A DNA stretch of 64,000 bases from Scybalousia_A sp963540815. Lineage in GTDB: Bacteria; Bacteroidota; Bacteroidia; Bacteroidales; P3. Of the stretch, positions 45,518-54,169 are shown piece after piece. Made by a program: the position numbers and the translations under genes. The DNA is taken from contig CAUTQY010000004.1 in NCBI GenBank assembly GCA_963540815.1, positions 62,001 to 126,000 on the forward strand. The letters are read 5' to 3'. Under the pieces are notes generated by a model. That model was not told the origin of the DNA, ran no database searches, and saw nothing but the letters and a program-made list of their open reading frames with translations. The stretch's first letter is position 1. The number at the start of each line of letters is the position of its first letter.

Positions 45518-47059
45518 ATGAAAACTATGTCATTTCTAAGCAAGTTATTGATGGTAATATCAGTGGTTACGTTGTTGTTTGCTTGTTCAGGCAAGAAAAA
45601 GTCCGCCACTACGGGATGGAATTATGACGACCCTAAGTGGGGAGGATTTGAATCTGCAAAAAATGTGGAGCAACAAACGCCTCCGGGTATGGTCTTTATA
45701 GAGGGCGGAGCTTTTATTATGGGAAGGACTACCGATAATGTTAAGTACGAATGGGATAACAATCCCAGAAAGGTTACCGTATCCTCTTTCTATATGGACG
45801 AGTGCGAAATAACCAATTTGGATTATAGAGAATTCTTGTATTGGATACAAAGAGTTTATACCGATTATCCGGAGTATTATCAAAGCAACTTACCCGATAC
45901 ATTAGTTTGGAGAAGCAAACTGACCTACAACGAACCAATGGTGGAATATTATTTTAGGTATCCTTCTTGGGCTAATTATCCGGTAGTAGGAGTTAGTTGG
46001 ATACAAGCAAATAACTATTGCGATTGGAGAACTGACAGATTGAATGAAAAATCTCTTATAGATGCCGGTATTTTGGAGTTTGACCAAGACCAACAGGGTG
46101 ATAATGTTTTTACTACCGATGCCTACCTTGCCGGTCAATATGAGGGATATGTAAAGAAAGACCTTGCCGACCTTAATCCTAATTCGGAAGGTGTTAGAAA
46201 AGTAAATATGACCGATGGTATTCTGTATCCTAAATTCAGACTTCCAACCGAAGCGGAATGGGAATATGCCGCTCTTGGTCTTATAGGCAACACTACCAAA
46301 GAAGGACGTATTTTGGAAAGACGTATCTACCCGTGGAACGGACATGTCGTACGTACTGACCAAAAGAAGTATTACGGAGAAATGCTTGCCAACTTCAAAC
46401 GTTCAAGAGGTGATGCTATGGGGGTGGCAAGTGCCTTGAACGACCATTGGGAATATACTGCTCCCGTTGATTATTATTTCCCTAACGATTACGGTTTGTA
46501 TAACATGGCAGGCAATGTAGCGGAATGGGTTATGGATGTTTATCGTCCGAACACTCCTGAGGACGCAGGCGATATAAATCCTTATAGAGGAAATGTTTAT
46601 GTTACCAAAGTTTTGGACTCTGACGGAATGATAGCAGAAAAAGATTCTTTGGGAAGAATTACTTATAGAGAAGTTACCGTAGAGGATAATATAAACAGAA
46701 GGAATTATAGACAAGCTGACAATATAAACTATTTGGACGGAGATTTGGCTTCCCAGATAGCAACCAGCTGGAAAAGCGATGCCGAAGAGGAAGAAGAAGA
46801 TGCTACAGCAACAGGCTCAGAAGATGAGCAAGAGGCAGAAATAGCCGGAGAAACCTCTGAAACCGGAGGCATGTATGACTTCGGAAAATCGTCTATGATT
46901 AACGACAAAGTGAGAGTTGTCAAAGGCGGTTCTTGGAGAGATAAGGCTTTGTATTTATCACCAGGGGAAAAACGTTTCTTGGCTCAGGACCAAAAAACAG
47001 AGTGGGTAGGTTTCCGTTGTGCTATGGATAGGATGGGCTCAAGAGAAATGCGTAAATAG
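45518..47059 (+). CDS. porK: T9SS lipoprotein PorK/GldK
   Basis: PorK forms the periplasmic ring with PorN in the T9SS. The 513-aa lipoprotein has a lipobox LFACS (Cys23) and a formylglycine-generating-enzyme-like domain with 'MVFIEGGAFIMGRT' (about 58-71), 'VSSFYMDECEITNLDYREFL' (about 89-108), 'FRLPTEAEWEYAALGL' and 'VRVVKGGSWRDKALYL'. The catalytic cysteines of true FGE are absent, as usual in GldK. An acidic, low-complexity segment (about 421-451, EEEEEDATATGSEDE) interrupts the domain before its last strands. A terminator follows and no porL/M/N are present. Confidence 0.92.
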   Translation: MKTMSFLSKLLMVISVVTLLFACSGKKKSATTGWNYDDPKWGGFESAKNVEQQTPPGMVFIEGGAFIMGRTTDNVKYEWDNNPRKVTVSSFYMDECEITNLDYREFLYWIQRVYTDYPEYYQSNLPDTLVWRSKLTYNEPMVEYYFRYPSWANYPVVGVSWIQANNYCDWRTDRLNEKSLIDAGILEFDQDQQGDNVFTTDAYLAGQYEGYVKKDLADLNPNSEGVRKVNMTDGILYPKFRLPTEAEWEYAALGLIGNTTKEGRILERRIYPWNGHVVRTDQKKYYGEMLANFKRSRGDAMGVASALNDHWEYTAPVDYYFPNDYGLYNMAGNVAEWVMDVYRPNTPEDAGDINPYRGNVYVTKVLDSDGMIAEKDSLGRITYREVTVEDNINRRNYRQADNINYLDGDLASQIATSWKSDAEEEEEDATATGSEDEQEAEIAGETSETGGMYDFGKSSMINDKVRVVKGGSWRDKALYLSPGEKRFLAQDQKTEWVGFRCAMDRMGSREMRK

Positions 47060-47082
47060 ACAACATTTGTTATAATATGACA

Positions 47083-47123
47083 AAAATCCTGTGTGTTTTT
47101 TAACTTAACGGCACAGGATTTTT
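47083..47123 (+). terminator. Terminator after porK
   Basis: An 11-bp stem (47083-47093 with 47112-47122) runs into a short T-run. It closes the porP-porK transcript before holA. Confidence 0.75.
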
Positions 47124-47135
47124 ATTATATGAATT

Positions 47136-48149
47136 ATGACGACAACAACATTAAAACAAATCAAAGACAGTATATCACACAAAGATCTTGCACCTGTATA
47201 TATACTTTACGGAGAAGAACCTTTTTATATGGATATGCTTATTGAAGAGTTTGAAACAAAAATAATAGAAGATAGTGCAAAAGATTTCAATTTTAGTGTA
47301 GTCTACGGAAAAGACACTTCGGCTTCCGTGCTCATAAGTCTATGCAGACAATATCCTCTAATGTCAGACAAAAAACTTGTTATTCTAAAAGAGGCACAAA
47401 TGTTTGACAAGAATGAGTGGGAAAAGCTTGCCGTTTACTTTTCTCAACCTCAACCCTCCACATGTTTTGTTATATGCAATAAGAACAAAACCTTTGATAC
47501 AAAAATCAAAAATCTTATTATCAAAAACAACGGTATTATATTTGAAAGCAATAGAATACCGGACTATAAACTTGCCGAATGGATAAAGTCTTATATAAAG
47601 GACATAGGATATAGTACAGAAGAAGGAGCCATAACATTGCTGGAAAACTATCTCGGAAATAATTTGCAAAAGATTAGCAATGAAATAAAAAAACTAATTC
47701 TCAACCTAAAAGACAGAAAACATATTTCCGTATCCGATATATCATCCTATATAGGCATAAGTAAAGATTATAATGTATTCGAATTACAGAAAGCTCTTGC
47801 TCAAAAGCAGGTGTTAAAGTGTAATCAAATAGTAAAATATTTTTCCAAAAATCCCAAGGAAAATCCGTTACCCATGATTCTTCCCGTAATTTTTTCTTTT
47901 TTTATAAACGTTCTGGCTTGTGCTACAATGAAAGGCAATACTACCCAGGTTATTGCCCAGGCTCTGCACTCAACTCCATTTAAAATAAAAGATTATATTG
48001 CGGCTACAAATTATTATAGTATGGAAAAACTATTCCATATCGTTTCACTTTTTGAAGATTATGACCTTAAAAACAAAGGTGTAAACACCTCTCCGCTAAG
48101 CGAGGATGCGGAAATATTAAAAGAGCTTGTTTTTAAAATTTTACATTAA
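47136..48149 (+). CDS. holA: DNA polymerase III subunit delta
   Basis: Delta opens the sliding clamp in the clamp-loader complex. The 337-aa protein starts with 'APVYILYGEEPFYMDMLIEEFE', the usual first strand, and the AAA+-like fold, without a functional Walker A, as expected for delta. Residues 'DKKLVILKEAQMFD' (near 80-93) match the delta pattern. The C-terminal helical collar domain is present. It is the first gene after the porK terminator, and the TonB-dependent receptor starts 1 base after its stop. Confidence 0.9.
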   Translation: MTTTTLKQIKDSISHKDLAPVYILYGEEPFYMDMLIEEFETKIIEDSAKDFNFSVVYGKDTSASVLISLCRQYPLMSDKKLVILKEAQMFDKNEWEKLAVYFSQPQPSTCFVICNKNKTFDTKIKNLIIKNNGIIFESNRIPDYKLAEWIKSYIKDIGYSTEEGAITLLENYLGNNLQKISNEIKKLILNLKDRKHISVSDISSYIGISKDYNVFELQKALAQKQVLKCNQIVKYFSKNPKENPLPMILPVIFSFFINVLACATMKGNTTQVIAQALHSTPFKIKDYIAATNYYSMEKLFHIVSLFEDYDLKNKGVNTSPLSEDAEILKELVFKILH

Positions 48150-48150
48150 T

Positions 48151-50451
48151 ATGAAAGGATTTGTTTTTACACTTTTTCTTATTCTTTTTTGCCTTGTTTC
48201 ATACGCTCAACATGGAACCATAAAGGGGTTCGTGTACAATAAAGATAACGGAGAACCCATACTCTTTGCCAATATTGTTTTGGAAAATACTCAGATAGGG
48301 AGTTCAACTGACGACAACGGTTATTTTGTCATAAATAATATCAAACCGCAATCCTATAATCTCAAAGTTCAATGCTTGGGCTACAAAGACAGTACAATAT
48401 CCGTAACGGTTCAAAGAGAAAGTTTGCTAAATCTCAAAATAGAACTAACGCCCGTTATCCAACAGCTGGAGGTAGTAGAAGTTATAGGCAATAAAGAGGC
48501 TGCAAGGACTGAGAGTCAAGTATCCATAAAAAAAATAACGGCAAATGATATTTATAAAGTACCTTCAATAGGAGGTCAGGCAGATATAGCACAATACCTC
48601 CAGGTATTACCCGGAGTTATATCCTCGGGTGACCAAGGCGGACAGTTATATATAAGAGGAGGCTCGGCCATACAAAACAAAGTATTATTGGACGGCATGG
48701 TTGTCTATAATCCTTTTCATTCCATAGGTATTTTTTCTGTTTTTGAAACGGATATTATCCGCAAGGCGGATGTTTATACCGGGGGGTTCGGAGCTCAGTA
48801 TTCAGGCAGATTGTCCTCTGTTATAGACATATCCACTAGAGACGGAAACAAAAAACGCACGGAAGGAAAAATTTCGGCATCTTCTTTTGCCGCTTCGGCT
48901 CTTTTGGAAGGACCTATGATAAAAGACAAAGAGGACAAACCCTATTCTCTCTCATATATTCTCAGTGCAAAAAAATCCTATCTTTCCGCCACATCCGGAT
49001 CCATATACGGTTATATGGATAATGATTTGCCGTATGAGTTTTTTGACCTATATGGCAAACTTTCTCTAACATCAAAAGAAGGAAGTAAAATAAATCTTTT
49101 CGGTTTTAATTTTACCGATGATGTTAAGGGTTATAAAAACGTAGCAGACTTTAATTGGAAGAATTTAGGCTTTGGAACACATTTTTTGCTTTTGCCTCCG
49201 GGCACCTCCTCGTTGGTAGAGGGCACTTTGGCTTATTCCAAATATAATATGGATATGTCTGCCACTACCACCGAAGGAAAACAATCAAGTGAAATAGGTT
49301 CTTTTTCCGGTATTTTATCAGCCACTTCTTTTTATAACAAAAATCAATTAAAATACGGTTTGGAAATGATAGCCAACAAAACCTCATCTTTGTTTTCCTC
49401 TATGAGCGAGCAAATTGTGGATAATTCCACAGAGATGGGAGCCTATATACTTTTTAAAGGTTTTTGGGGAAATCTTCTTTACGAACCAAGCGCAAGATTT
49501 TCTCATTATGCTTCTTTGGATGAAAGTTATTTTGAGCCTAAACTTTCCCTTAAATATAATATTAATGGAAACTTCAGATTAAAGGCGGCCTTGGGGCAGT
49601 ATAGTCAGAGTTTTATAGATACCAAAAGTGATAGAGATATAGTTAATCTTTTTACAGGTTACCTTACCACAGGACCAGATTTGTACGGAGGAGTAGTTTC
49701 TTCTTTTCAAGGCAAAAAAATTAATCGTTATATAGAAAAATCCAATCATTTCATTGTTGGAGCGGAGTGGGACATTGTCAGACATCTAAGCCTAAACGCT
49801 GAAATATATTATAAAACCATGAGCAATCTCTTATCTGTTAATAGAGATAAACTTTATGACAATACGTCTTTAAATGCAAATATGCCGGAATATCAAACCA
49901 AAACATTTGCAATAGAAAAAGGAACAGCTTACGGTGCCGACATAAGTTTGCAATATTCGGATGGGAGATTCTACCTTTGGGCAATCTATTCTTATGGCAA
50001 GATTGAAAAAGAAAATGAAGTTCAAACCTATTTTCCACACTACGACAGAAGACACAATATAAACATATTGGTTTCTTATCAAATGGGTAGGGATAGAAGT
50101 TTTGAACTTTCGGCTCGTTGGAATTACGGCTCAGGTTTTCCTTTTACCGGCACTCAGGGATTTGTTGAATATTTACCAATATCATCTCTTGACTATGATT
50201 ACACAACAGCAAACGGAACTTTGCATACTCTTTATGGCAGTCTCAACGGACAACGTCTGCCTGCTTATCATAGATTAGATATTTCGGCAAAAAAGAGATT
50301 TAATGTTTTTGCTCGTTCTATTTTGGAAATAGACATCTCTGTAACTAATCTATACAATAGAAACAACATATTCTATTACGACAGGGTAACTTCCGAAAGA
50401 GTAGACCAACTACCCATTATGCCCTCTTTGACAGTAAGTTTAACTTTCTAA
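48151..50451 (+). CDS. TonB-dependent receptor with carboxypeptidase-regulatory-like N-terminus
   Basis: The start chosen (48151) gives a signal peptide MKGFVFTLFLILFCLVSYAQ; an earlier in-frame ATG at 48127 would overlap holA. Residues about 22-105 are a CarboxypepD_reg-like domain with 'GEPILFANIVLENTQIG' and 'SSTDDNGYFVINNI'. A plug domain follows with 'LYIRGGSAIQNKVLLDGMVVYNP' and 'VFETDIIRKADVYTGGFGAQYSGRLSS'. The 22-strand barrel comes next, ending 'SLTVSLTF' with C-terminal Phe. It imports a substrate using TonB energy; the substrate cannot be inferred. No SusD-like partner follows, so it is not a typical glycan (Sus) pair. Confidence 0.9.
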   Translation: MKGFVFTLFLILFCLVSYAQHGTIKGFVYNKDNGEPILFANIVLENTQIGSSTDDNGYFVINNIKPQSYNLKVQCLGYKDSTISVTVQRESLLNLKIELTPVIQQLEVVEVIGNKEAARTESQVSIKKITANDIYKVPSIGGQADIAQYLQVLPGVISSGDQGGQLYIRGGSAIQNKVLLDGMVVYNPFHSIGIFSVFETDIIRKADVYTGGFGAQYSGRLSSVIDISTRDGNKKRTEGKISASSFAASALLEGPMIKDKEDKPYSLSYILSAKKSYLSATSGSIYGYMDNDLPYEFFDLYGKLSLTSKEGSKINLFGFNFTDDVKGYKNVADFNWKNLGFGTHFLLLPPGTSSLVEGTLAYSKYNMDMSATTTEGKQSSEIGSFSGILSATSFYNKNQLKYGLEMIANKTSSLFSSMSEQIVDNSTEMGAYILFKGFWGNLLYEPSARFSHYASLDESYFEPKLSLKYNINGNFRLKAALGQYSQSFIDTKSDRDIVNLFTGYLTTGPDLYGGVVSSFQGKKINRYIEKSNHFIVGAEWDIVRHLSLNAEIYYKTMSNLLSVNRDKLYDNTSLNANMPEYQTKTFAIEKGTAYGADISLQYSDGRFYLWAIYSYGKIEKENEVQTYFPHYDRRHNINILVSYQMGRDRSFELSARWNYGSGFPFTGTQGFVEYLPISSLDYDYTTANGTLHTLYGSLNGQRLPAYHRLDISAKKRFNVFARSILEIDISVTNLYNRNNIFYYDRVTSERVDQLPIMPSLTVSLTF

Positions 50452-50465
50452 AAGAATAATACTCT

Positions 50466-51644
50466 ATGAATACTAAAAAACGACTGCTAATCTGTTTTTT
50501 CTGTCTTTTTATGTATCAATTTGCATGCGGTCAAATAGAGTATATGAAAATAGACGGGTACATACAAGCAGACTTCGAAATATCCGACAAAGATGGAACA
50601 ACTTTTTTGGGTCCTGCCCACTCGGAGGCAAAAGATGGTAACTCGGATTATTATTTTCGCTATGGTTTATACAGAGGAGTAATAACTGCCAAGTTTGAAA
50701 AGGACAAAAGTTTTGGTATGTTAAGGGTTAATTTTACGGAAGCAGGAGTAATGCCTTTGGTTGCTTGTTTTCAATACAATATGTATGATTGGTTGGGCTT
50801 TCAGGCAGGTTTATCAAACATAGATTACGGTTTTGAGTTAATGTATCCTTCCATTTTCTTCGAAACAATAGAACGTTCCGCTTTTACACGACTTTTGTTT
50901 CCTAAGGAACATGATTTGGGGTTTAAATTTATTCTCTCCTACCCTTCCAAAGATAGAAAAAACAAACTTTCACTATCCTTAGGTATGACCTCCGGTAACG
51001 GCATAAATAAAATTGCCGACAAACACATGAATTTTCTATCTCATCTAAAATATAACTACACTGGGGAAGTTTGGTCTTTGGGAATGGGAGCCTCTTATTA
51101 TGAAGGAAAGACTAACAACACTAGTGACTCTATTTATAAAGTGAAGAATCACGCCTGGCAGGTAGAAACTACGTCGGAAAATCAAAAAAACGCAAGGAGA
51201 TATTTTAATTTTGAGTTCCAAGTAGGCTACAAATCCGACGTTGGTATTTCTACGCTGAGAGGGGAAACTTCCTTTGGTTTACAGCCCTCTCGGAAAAACA
51301 ATTTTGCCTCACAAGATAACAATTCCTATAACCCATTGGATGCTTTTTCTTATCAACGACATTTTTTAGGTTATACATTTTACTTCATACAAAAATTTTA
51401 TAAATTTCCTATTTCTCTTGTTGGCAAGTATTCTTACTTTGATAAGAACACTAAATTATCCGAAAATGAGATTACAAATATCCATGACATATGTATGCAA
51501 AACATTGGTTTTGGTCTTATATGGGATTTTAATCCCAATATGAGAGCTTATTTATTTTATGATATGAATAGCAATGAAACAAACAACATATTCAAACAAT
51601 TAGATGATGATGTTTTGCATCTAAGATTACAATATGCGTTTTAA
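50466..51644 (+). CDS. Outer-membrane beta-barrel protein (porin-like)
   Basis: A 392-aa protein with a signal sequence ending 'FACGQ', then alternating amphipathic strands such as 'YMKIDGYIQADFEI' at the start, 'DYYFRYGLYRGVITAKF', 'SLSLGMTSGNGINK' and 'FNFEFQVGYKSDVGIST', with the last residue Phe ('LRLQYAF'). This is the pattern of a 16- to 18-stranded porin; the opening and closing segments resemble OprO/P-like porins, but the family is uncertain. It lies 14 bases after the TonB-dependent receptor, so they may be co-expressed. Confidence 0.6.
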   Translation: MNTKKRLLICFFCLFMYQFACGQIEYMKIDGYIQADFEISDKDGTTFLGPAHSEAKDGNSDYYFRYGLYRGVITAKFEKDKSFGMLRVNFTEAGVMPLVACFQYNMYDWLGFQAGLSNIDYGFELMYPSIFFETIERSAFTRLLFPKEHDLGFKFILSYPSKDRKNKLSLSLGMTSGNGINKIADKHMNFLSHLKYNYTGEVWSLGMGASYYEGKTNNTSDSIYKVKNHAWQVETTSENQKNARRYFNFEFQVGYKSDVGISTLRGETSFGLQPSRKNNFASQDNNSYNPLDAFSYQRHFLGYTFYFIQKFYKFPISLVGKYSYFDKNTKLSENEITNIHDICMQNIGFGLIWDFNPNMRAYLFYDMNSNETNNIFKQLDDDVLHLRLQYAF

Positions 51645-51659
51645 TTTTTCACTATACTT

Positions 51660-52466
51660 ATGTTATATAATACCATAAAGTTTAAGGGTAAACAAATAAA
51701 TTACAGATGCCAAGGGCAAGAGGAAGAGACACTTGTACTCTTGCATGGTCTTATGAATAATTTATCTGTCTGGGATAATTTTTTTAAATTTTATAAAGGC
51801 AAAATAAAACTCGTTGCCATTGACTTGTTAGGACACGGAGAAAGCGAACTTGTAGAAGCGGTTTCCTCTATGGAATTACAAGCCGAGATGGTAAAAGAAG
51901 TATTAGACCGTTTGAAAATAACAAAGTGTGTTATGGTAGGACATTCCATGGGCGGAATGATAACCATGTGTTTTGCAGAAAAATATCCCGAGTATTTAAA
52001 TGGCTATTGTCTCTTACACTCAAGTGCTTTGGCAGACAATCCCAAAGGGCAGGAAAATCGCAAACGAGCTTGCAAAATAGTAAATGAAGACAAATTAAAA
52101 TATATTGTCGATTTTATTCCAAATCTTTTTGCACGTGAGAATGTAGATAAATTCTCCGAAGAAATACAACAATTAAAAGATATTGCCCTATCAACCTCCA
52201 AAGAAAGTATAATAGCCTCACAACTCGGAATGATAGAAAGAAAAGACAGACGAGATGTTTTGGAAAAAAGTAACGTACCTGTTCTGTTTATAGTAGGCAA
52301 GCAAGACGTGAGATCAGACGTGTTTAGTATTCTTGCTTTAAGTTCTCTACCGAATTTTGCAGAGACTTTATTATTAAATTGCGGACACATGTCCTTTATA
52401 GAGGAAGAAAAAGTTATAAAACTCAAATTGCTTTCCTTTGTTCATTTGTGTTTCGAGATACAATAA
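51660..52466 (+). CDS. Alpha/beta hydrolase
   Basis: A 268-aa hydrolase fold with 'LVLLHGLMNN' (oxyanion region, about 25-34), the nucleophile elbow GHSMGG with Ser96, the acid D216 in 'IVGKQD' and His243 in 'NCGHMSF'. No signal peptide, so cytoplasmic. The lid region between 100 and 190 is helical. Substrate unknown: the family covers esterases, lipases and haloalkane or epoxide hydrolases. It follows the porin-like gene after 15 bases. Confidence 0.88.
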   Translation: MLYNTIKFKGKQINYRCQGQEEETLVLLHGLMNNLSVWDNFFKFYKGKIKLVAIDLLGHGESELVEAVSSMELQAEMVKEVLDRLKITKCVMVGHSMGGMITMCFAEKYPEYLNGYCLLHSSALADNPKGQENRKRACKIVNEDKLKYIVDFIPNLFARENVDKFSEEIQQLKDIALSTSKESIIASQLGMIERKDRRDVLEKSNVPVLFIVGKQDVRSDVFSILALSSLPNFAETLLLNCGHMSFIEEEKVIKLKLLSFVHLCFEIQ

Positions 52467-52546
52467 ATAATTGCTAATTATACGACTTGCAATAAAATAA
52501 CAAATTTTTCGTTAAAGTTAAATATTAAGTCTTAAAAGTATAAATT

Positions 52547-53257
52547 ATGACGAATTATCCTGTTGGTTTTTTTGCAGGCAATTGGCATTATTGGGCTATA
52601 TTTTTTGTAACTATTATTGCAAGCTACCTTGTAAATCATTTTTTGCAATCCGCTATTAAAAGATATTCCAAAATTCCTACTGTTGGTAATATTACAGGCA
52701 AGGAGGTTGCAGAAAAAATGTTAAAAGATAACGATATTTATGACGTAAAGGTTGTATGTATCCCCGGACGTCTAACGGATAATTATAATCCGACAGACAA
52801 AACTCTTAATCTTAGTTCTGAAATTTATAGAGGAGCTTCTATTGCCTCTGCGGCAGTAACTGCCCATGAGTGTGGTCATGCCATACAACATGCAACCTCT
52901 TATTCTTGGTTGCAAATGCGAAGCAAACTTGTTTCGGTAGTTAGTTTTACAAACAAATGGCTTTGTTGGCTTCTTTGCGCCGGCATGTTTTTTGTTGGAA
53001 TTTTTCCACAATTGCTTTTGGCAGGCATTATTCTGTTCGCTATAACAGCTCTATTTTCCTTGATTACCTTACCCGTAGAGATTAACGCTTCGCAAAGAGC
53101 GTTGGTTTGGCTAAATCGTAATGAAATAACCACACCGGAAACTCATCCAAAGGCTCAAAAGGCATTAAGAATGGCAGCTTATACGTATGTGGTAGCAGCA
53201 GTGACCTCTACAGTAGATTTATTGTATTATATTCAATATTATCTTAGACGATTGTAG
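52547..53257 (+). CDS. Membrane zinc metallopeptidase (YugP/Zn_peptidase_2 family)
   Basis: The 236-aa protein has hydrophobic segments at about 15-32, 123-141, 146-166, and near the C-terminus. The zinc-binding HExxH is present in 'VTAHECGHAIQHA' (H107, E108, H111). The long 'GNITGKEVAEKMLKDNDIYDVKV' opening and 'LNLSSEIYRGASIASAAVTAHE' are typical of this family. A proteolytic role in the membrane is likely; the target is unknown. Confidence 0.85.
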   Translation: MTNYPVGFFAGNWHYWAIFFVTIIASYLVNHFLQSAIKRYSKIPTVGNITGKEVAEKMLKDNDIYDVKVVCIPGRLTDNYNPTDKTLNLSSEIYRGASIASAAVTAHECGHAIQHATSYSWLQMRSKLVSVVSFTNKWLCWLLCAGMFFVGIFPQLLLAGIILFAITALFSLITLPVEINASQRALVWLNRNEITTPETHPKAQKALRMAAYTYVVAAVTSTVDLLYYIQYYLRRL

Positions 53258-53275
53258 CATATAACACTTTTTGTC

Positions 53276-54169
53276 ATGAGAAAAAGAGATTTTTTTAAAA
53301 GCAAACTTTTTTTCAAACATTTGATTCTAATAGTTTTGTCTTTTTTTGCATTACTTTTTACCGTAATGCAAGTGTTAAAAATCTATACTCGTCATGGCAA
53401 AGAATACGAGGTACCCAAGATAACAGACAAACTCCTGCAAGATGTAATTTCCTCCAAACAAATGTCCCTGTTTGAGATTGTCGTATTGGATTCTATTTAT
53501 AGGGAAAATTTCCAACCGGGCACAATACTTACCCAGGACCCTAATCCGGGAAACATGGTAAAAAAAGGCAGAAAAATATACATAACCGTCGTTGCCATGT
53601 CAGGTGAAGTTGTTCCTATGCCCAATTGCATAAATTCTTCTTTAAAAACAGCAATACAAAATCTCGTAGACAAGGGTTTGAGAGTTGGAACACTAATGTT
53701 TAGAAATACCGATTTAGACGGGGAAGCTCTTGTTGTAGAACAAAGATTTGGAGGACAAATAATACGCAAAGACGCCGAGATACAAAGTGGCGAATCTGTG
53801 GATTTGGTTGTAGAGGTACCCTCCACAACGGCTATTATAAATATACCGGACATTTTGGGTAAGACGGAAAAACAGGTAGAAATCATGTTATGGAAATCGG
53901 GTCTCAATGTGGGTTTTAAACAATATGACGGAGAAAAAGATTCTAAAAAAATGAGACTTGTTTCCTATTCCCCTTTGGTTAATTCGGCAACTCTCGGTAC
54001 TAGTATTTCCCTTAATTTTATGAACGAGGATAAACGAAAATTTAACAAAGAACTCTCTAAGTTCAAACAAGAACAAACTCGTATGGAAGAACAAGAACAA
54101 CTAAATTCTCAAATAGAGGAGCAAATAAATTTAGGAAAAACAAACCACAAACAAAACAATGAAAATTAA
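53276..54169 (+). CDS. PASTA-domain membrane protein
   Basis: A 297-aa protein with a basic start, one membrane helix (about 14-34), then three PASTA repeats (about 42-107, 112-181, 186-250). Each has the typical 'Px(I/M)-x-x-x' start and 'GxxV...QxPxxG..V..G..I.V.V' pattern, as in 'GTILTQDPNPGNMVKKGRKIYITVVA'. A charged coiled-coil-like tail follows (about 255-297). PASTA domains bind peptidoglycan fragments or muropeptides. There is no kinase or transpeptidase domain attached. In many Bacteroidetes a PASTA gene precedes rluD, but here it overlaps a T9SS substrate gene by 11 bases. Confidence 0.85.
   Translation: MRKRDFFKSKLFFKHLILIVLSFFALLFTVMQVLKIYTRHGKEYEVPKITDKLLQDVISSKQMSLFEIVVLDSIYRENFQPGTILTQDPNPGNMVKKGRKIYITVVAMSGEVVPMPNCINSSLKTAIQNLVDKGLRVGTLMFRNTDLDGEALVVEQRFGGQIIRKDAEIQSGESVDLVVEVPSTTAIINIPDILGKTEKQVEIMLWKSGLNVGFKQYDGEKDSKKMRLVSYSPLVNSATLGTSISLNFMNEDKRKFNKELSKFKQEQTRMEEQEQLNSQIEEQINLGKTNHKQNNEN

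Noticed and set aside
48127..48150. Upstream ATG for the TonB-dependent receptor
   Set aside because: It overlaps the end of holA by 23 bases and adds eight residues before the signal peptide; the ATG at 48151 gives a normal signal sequence.
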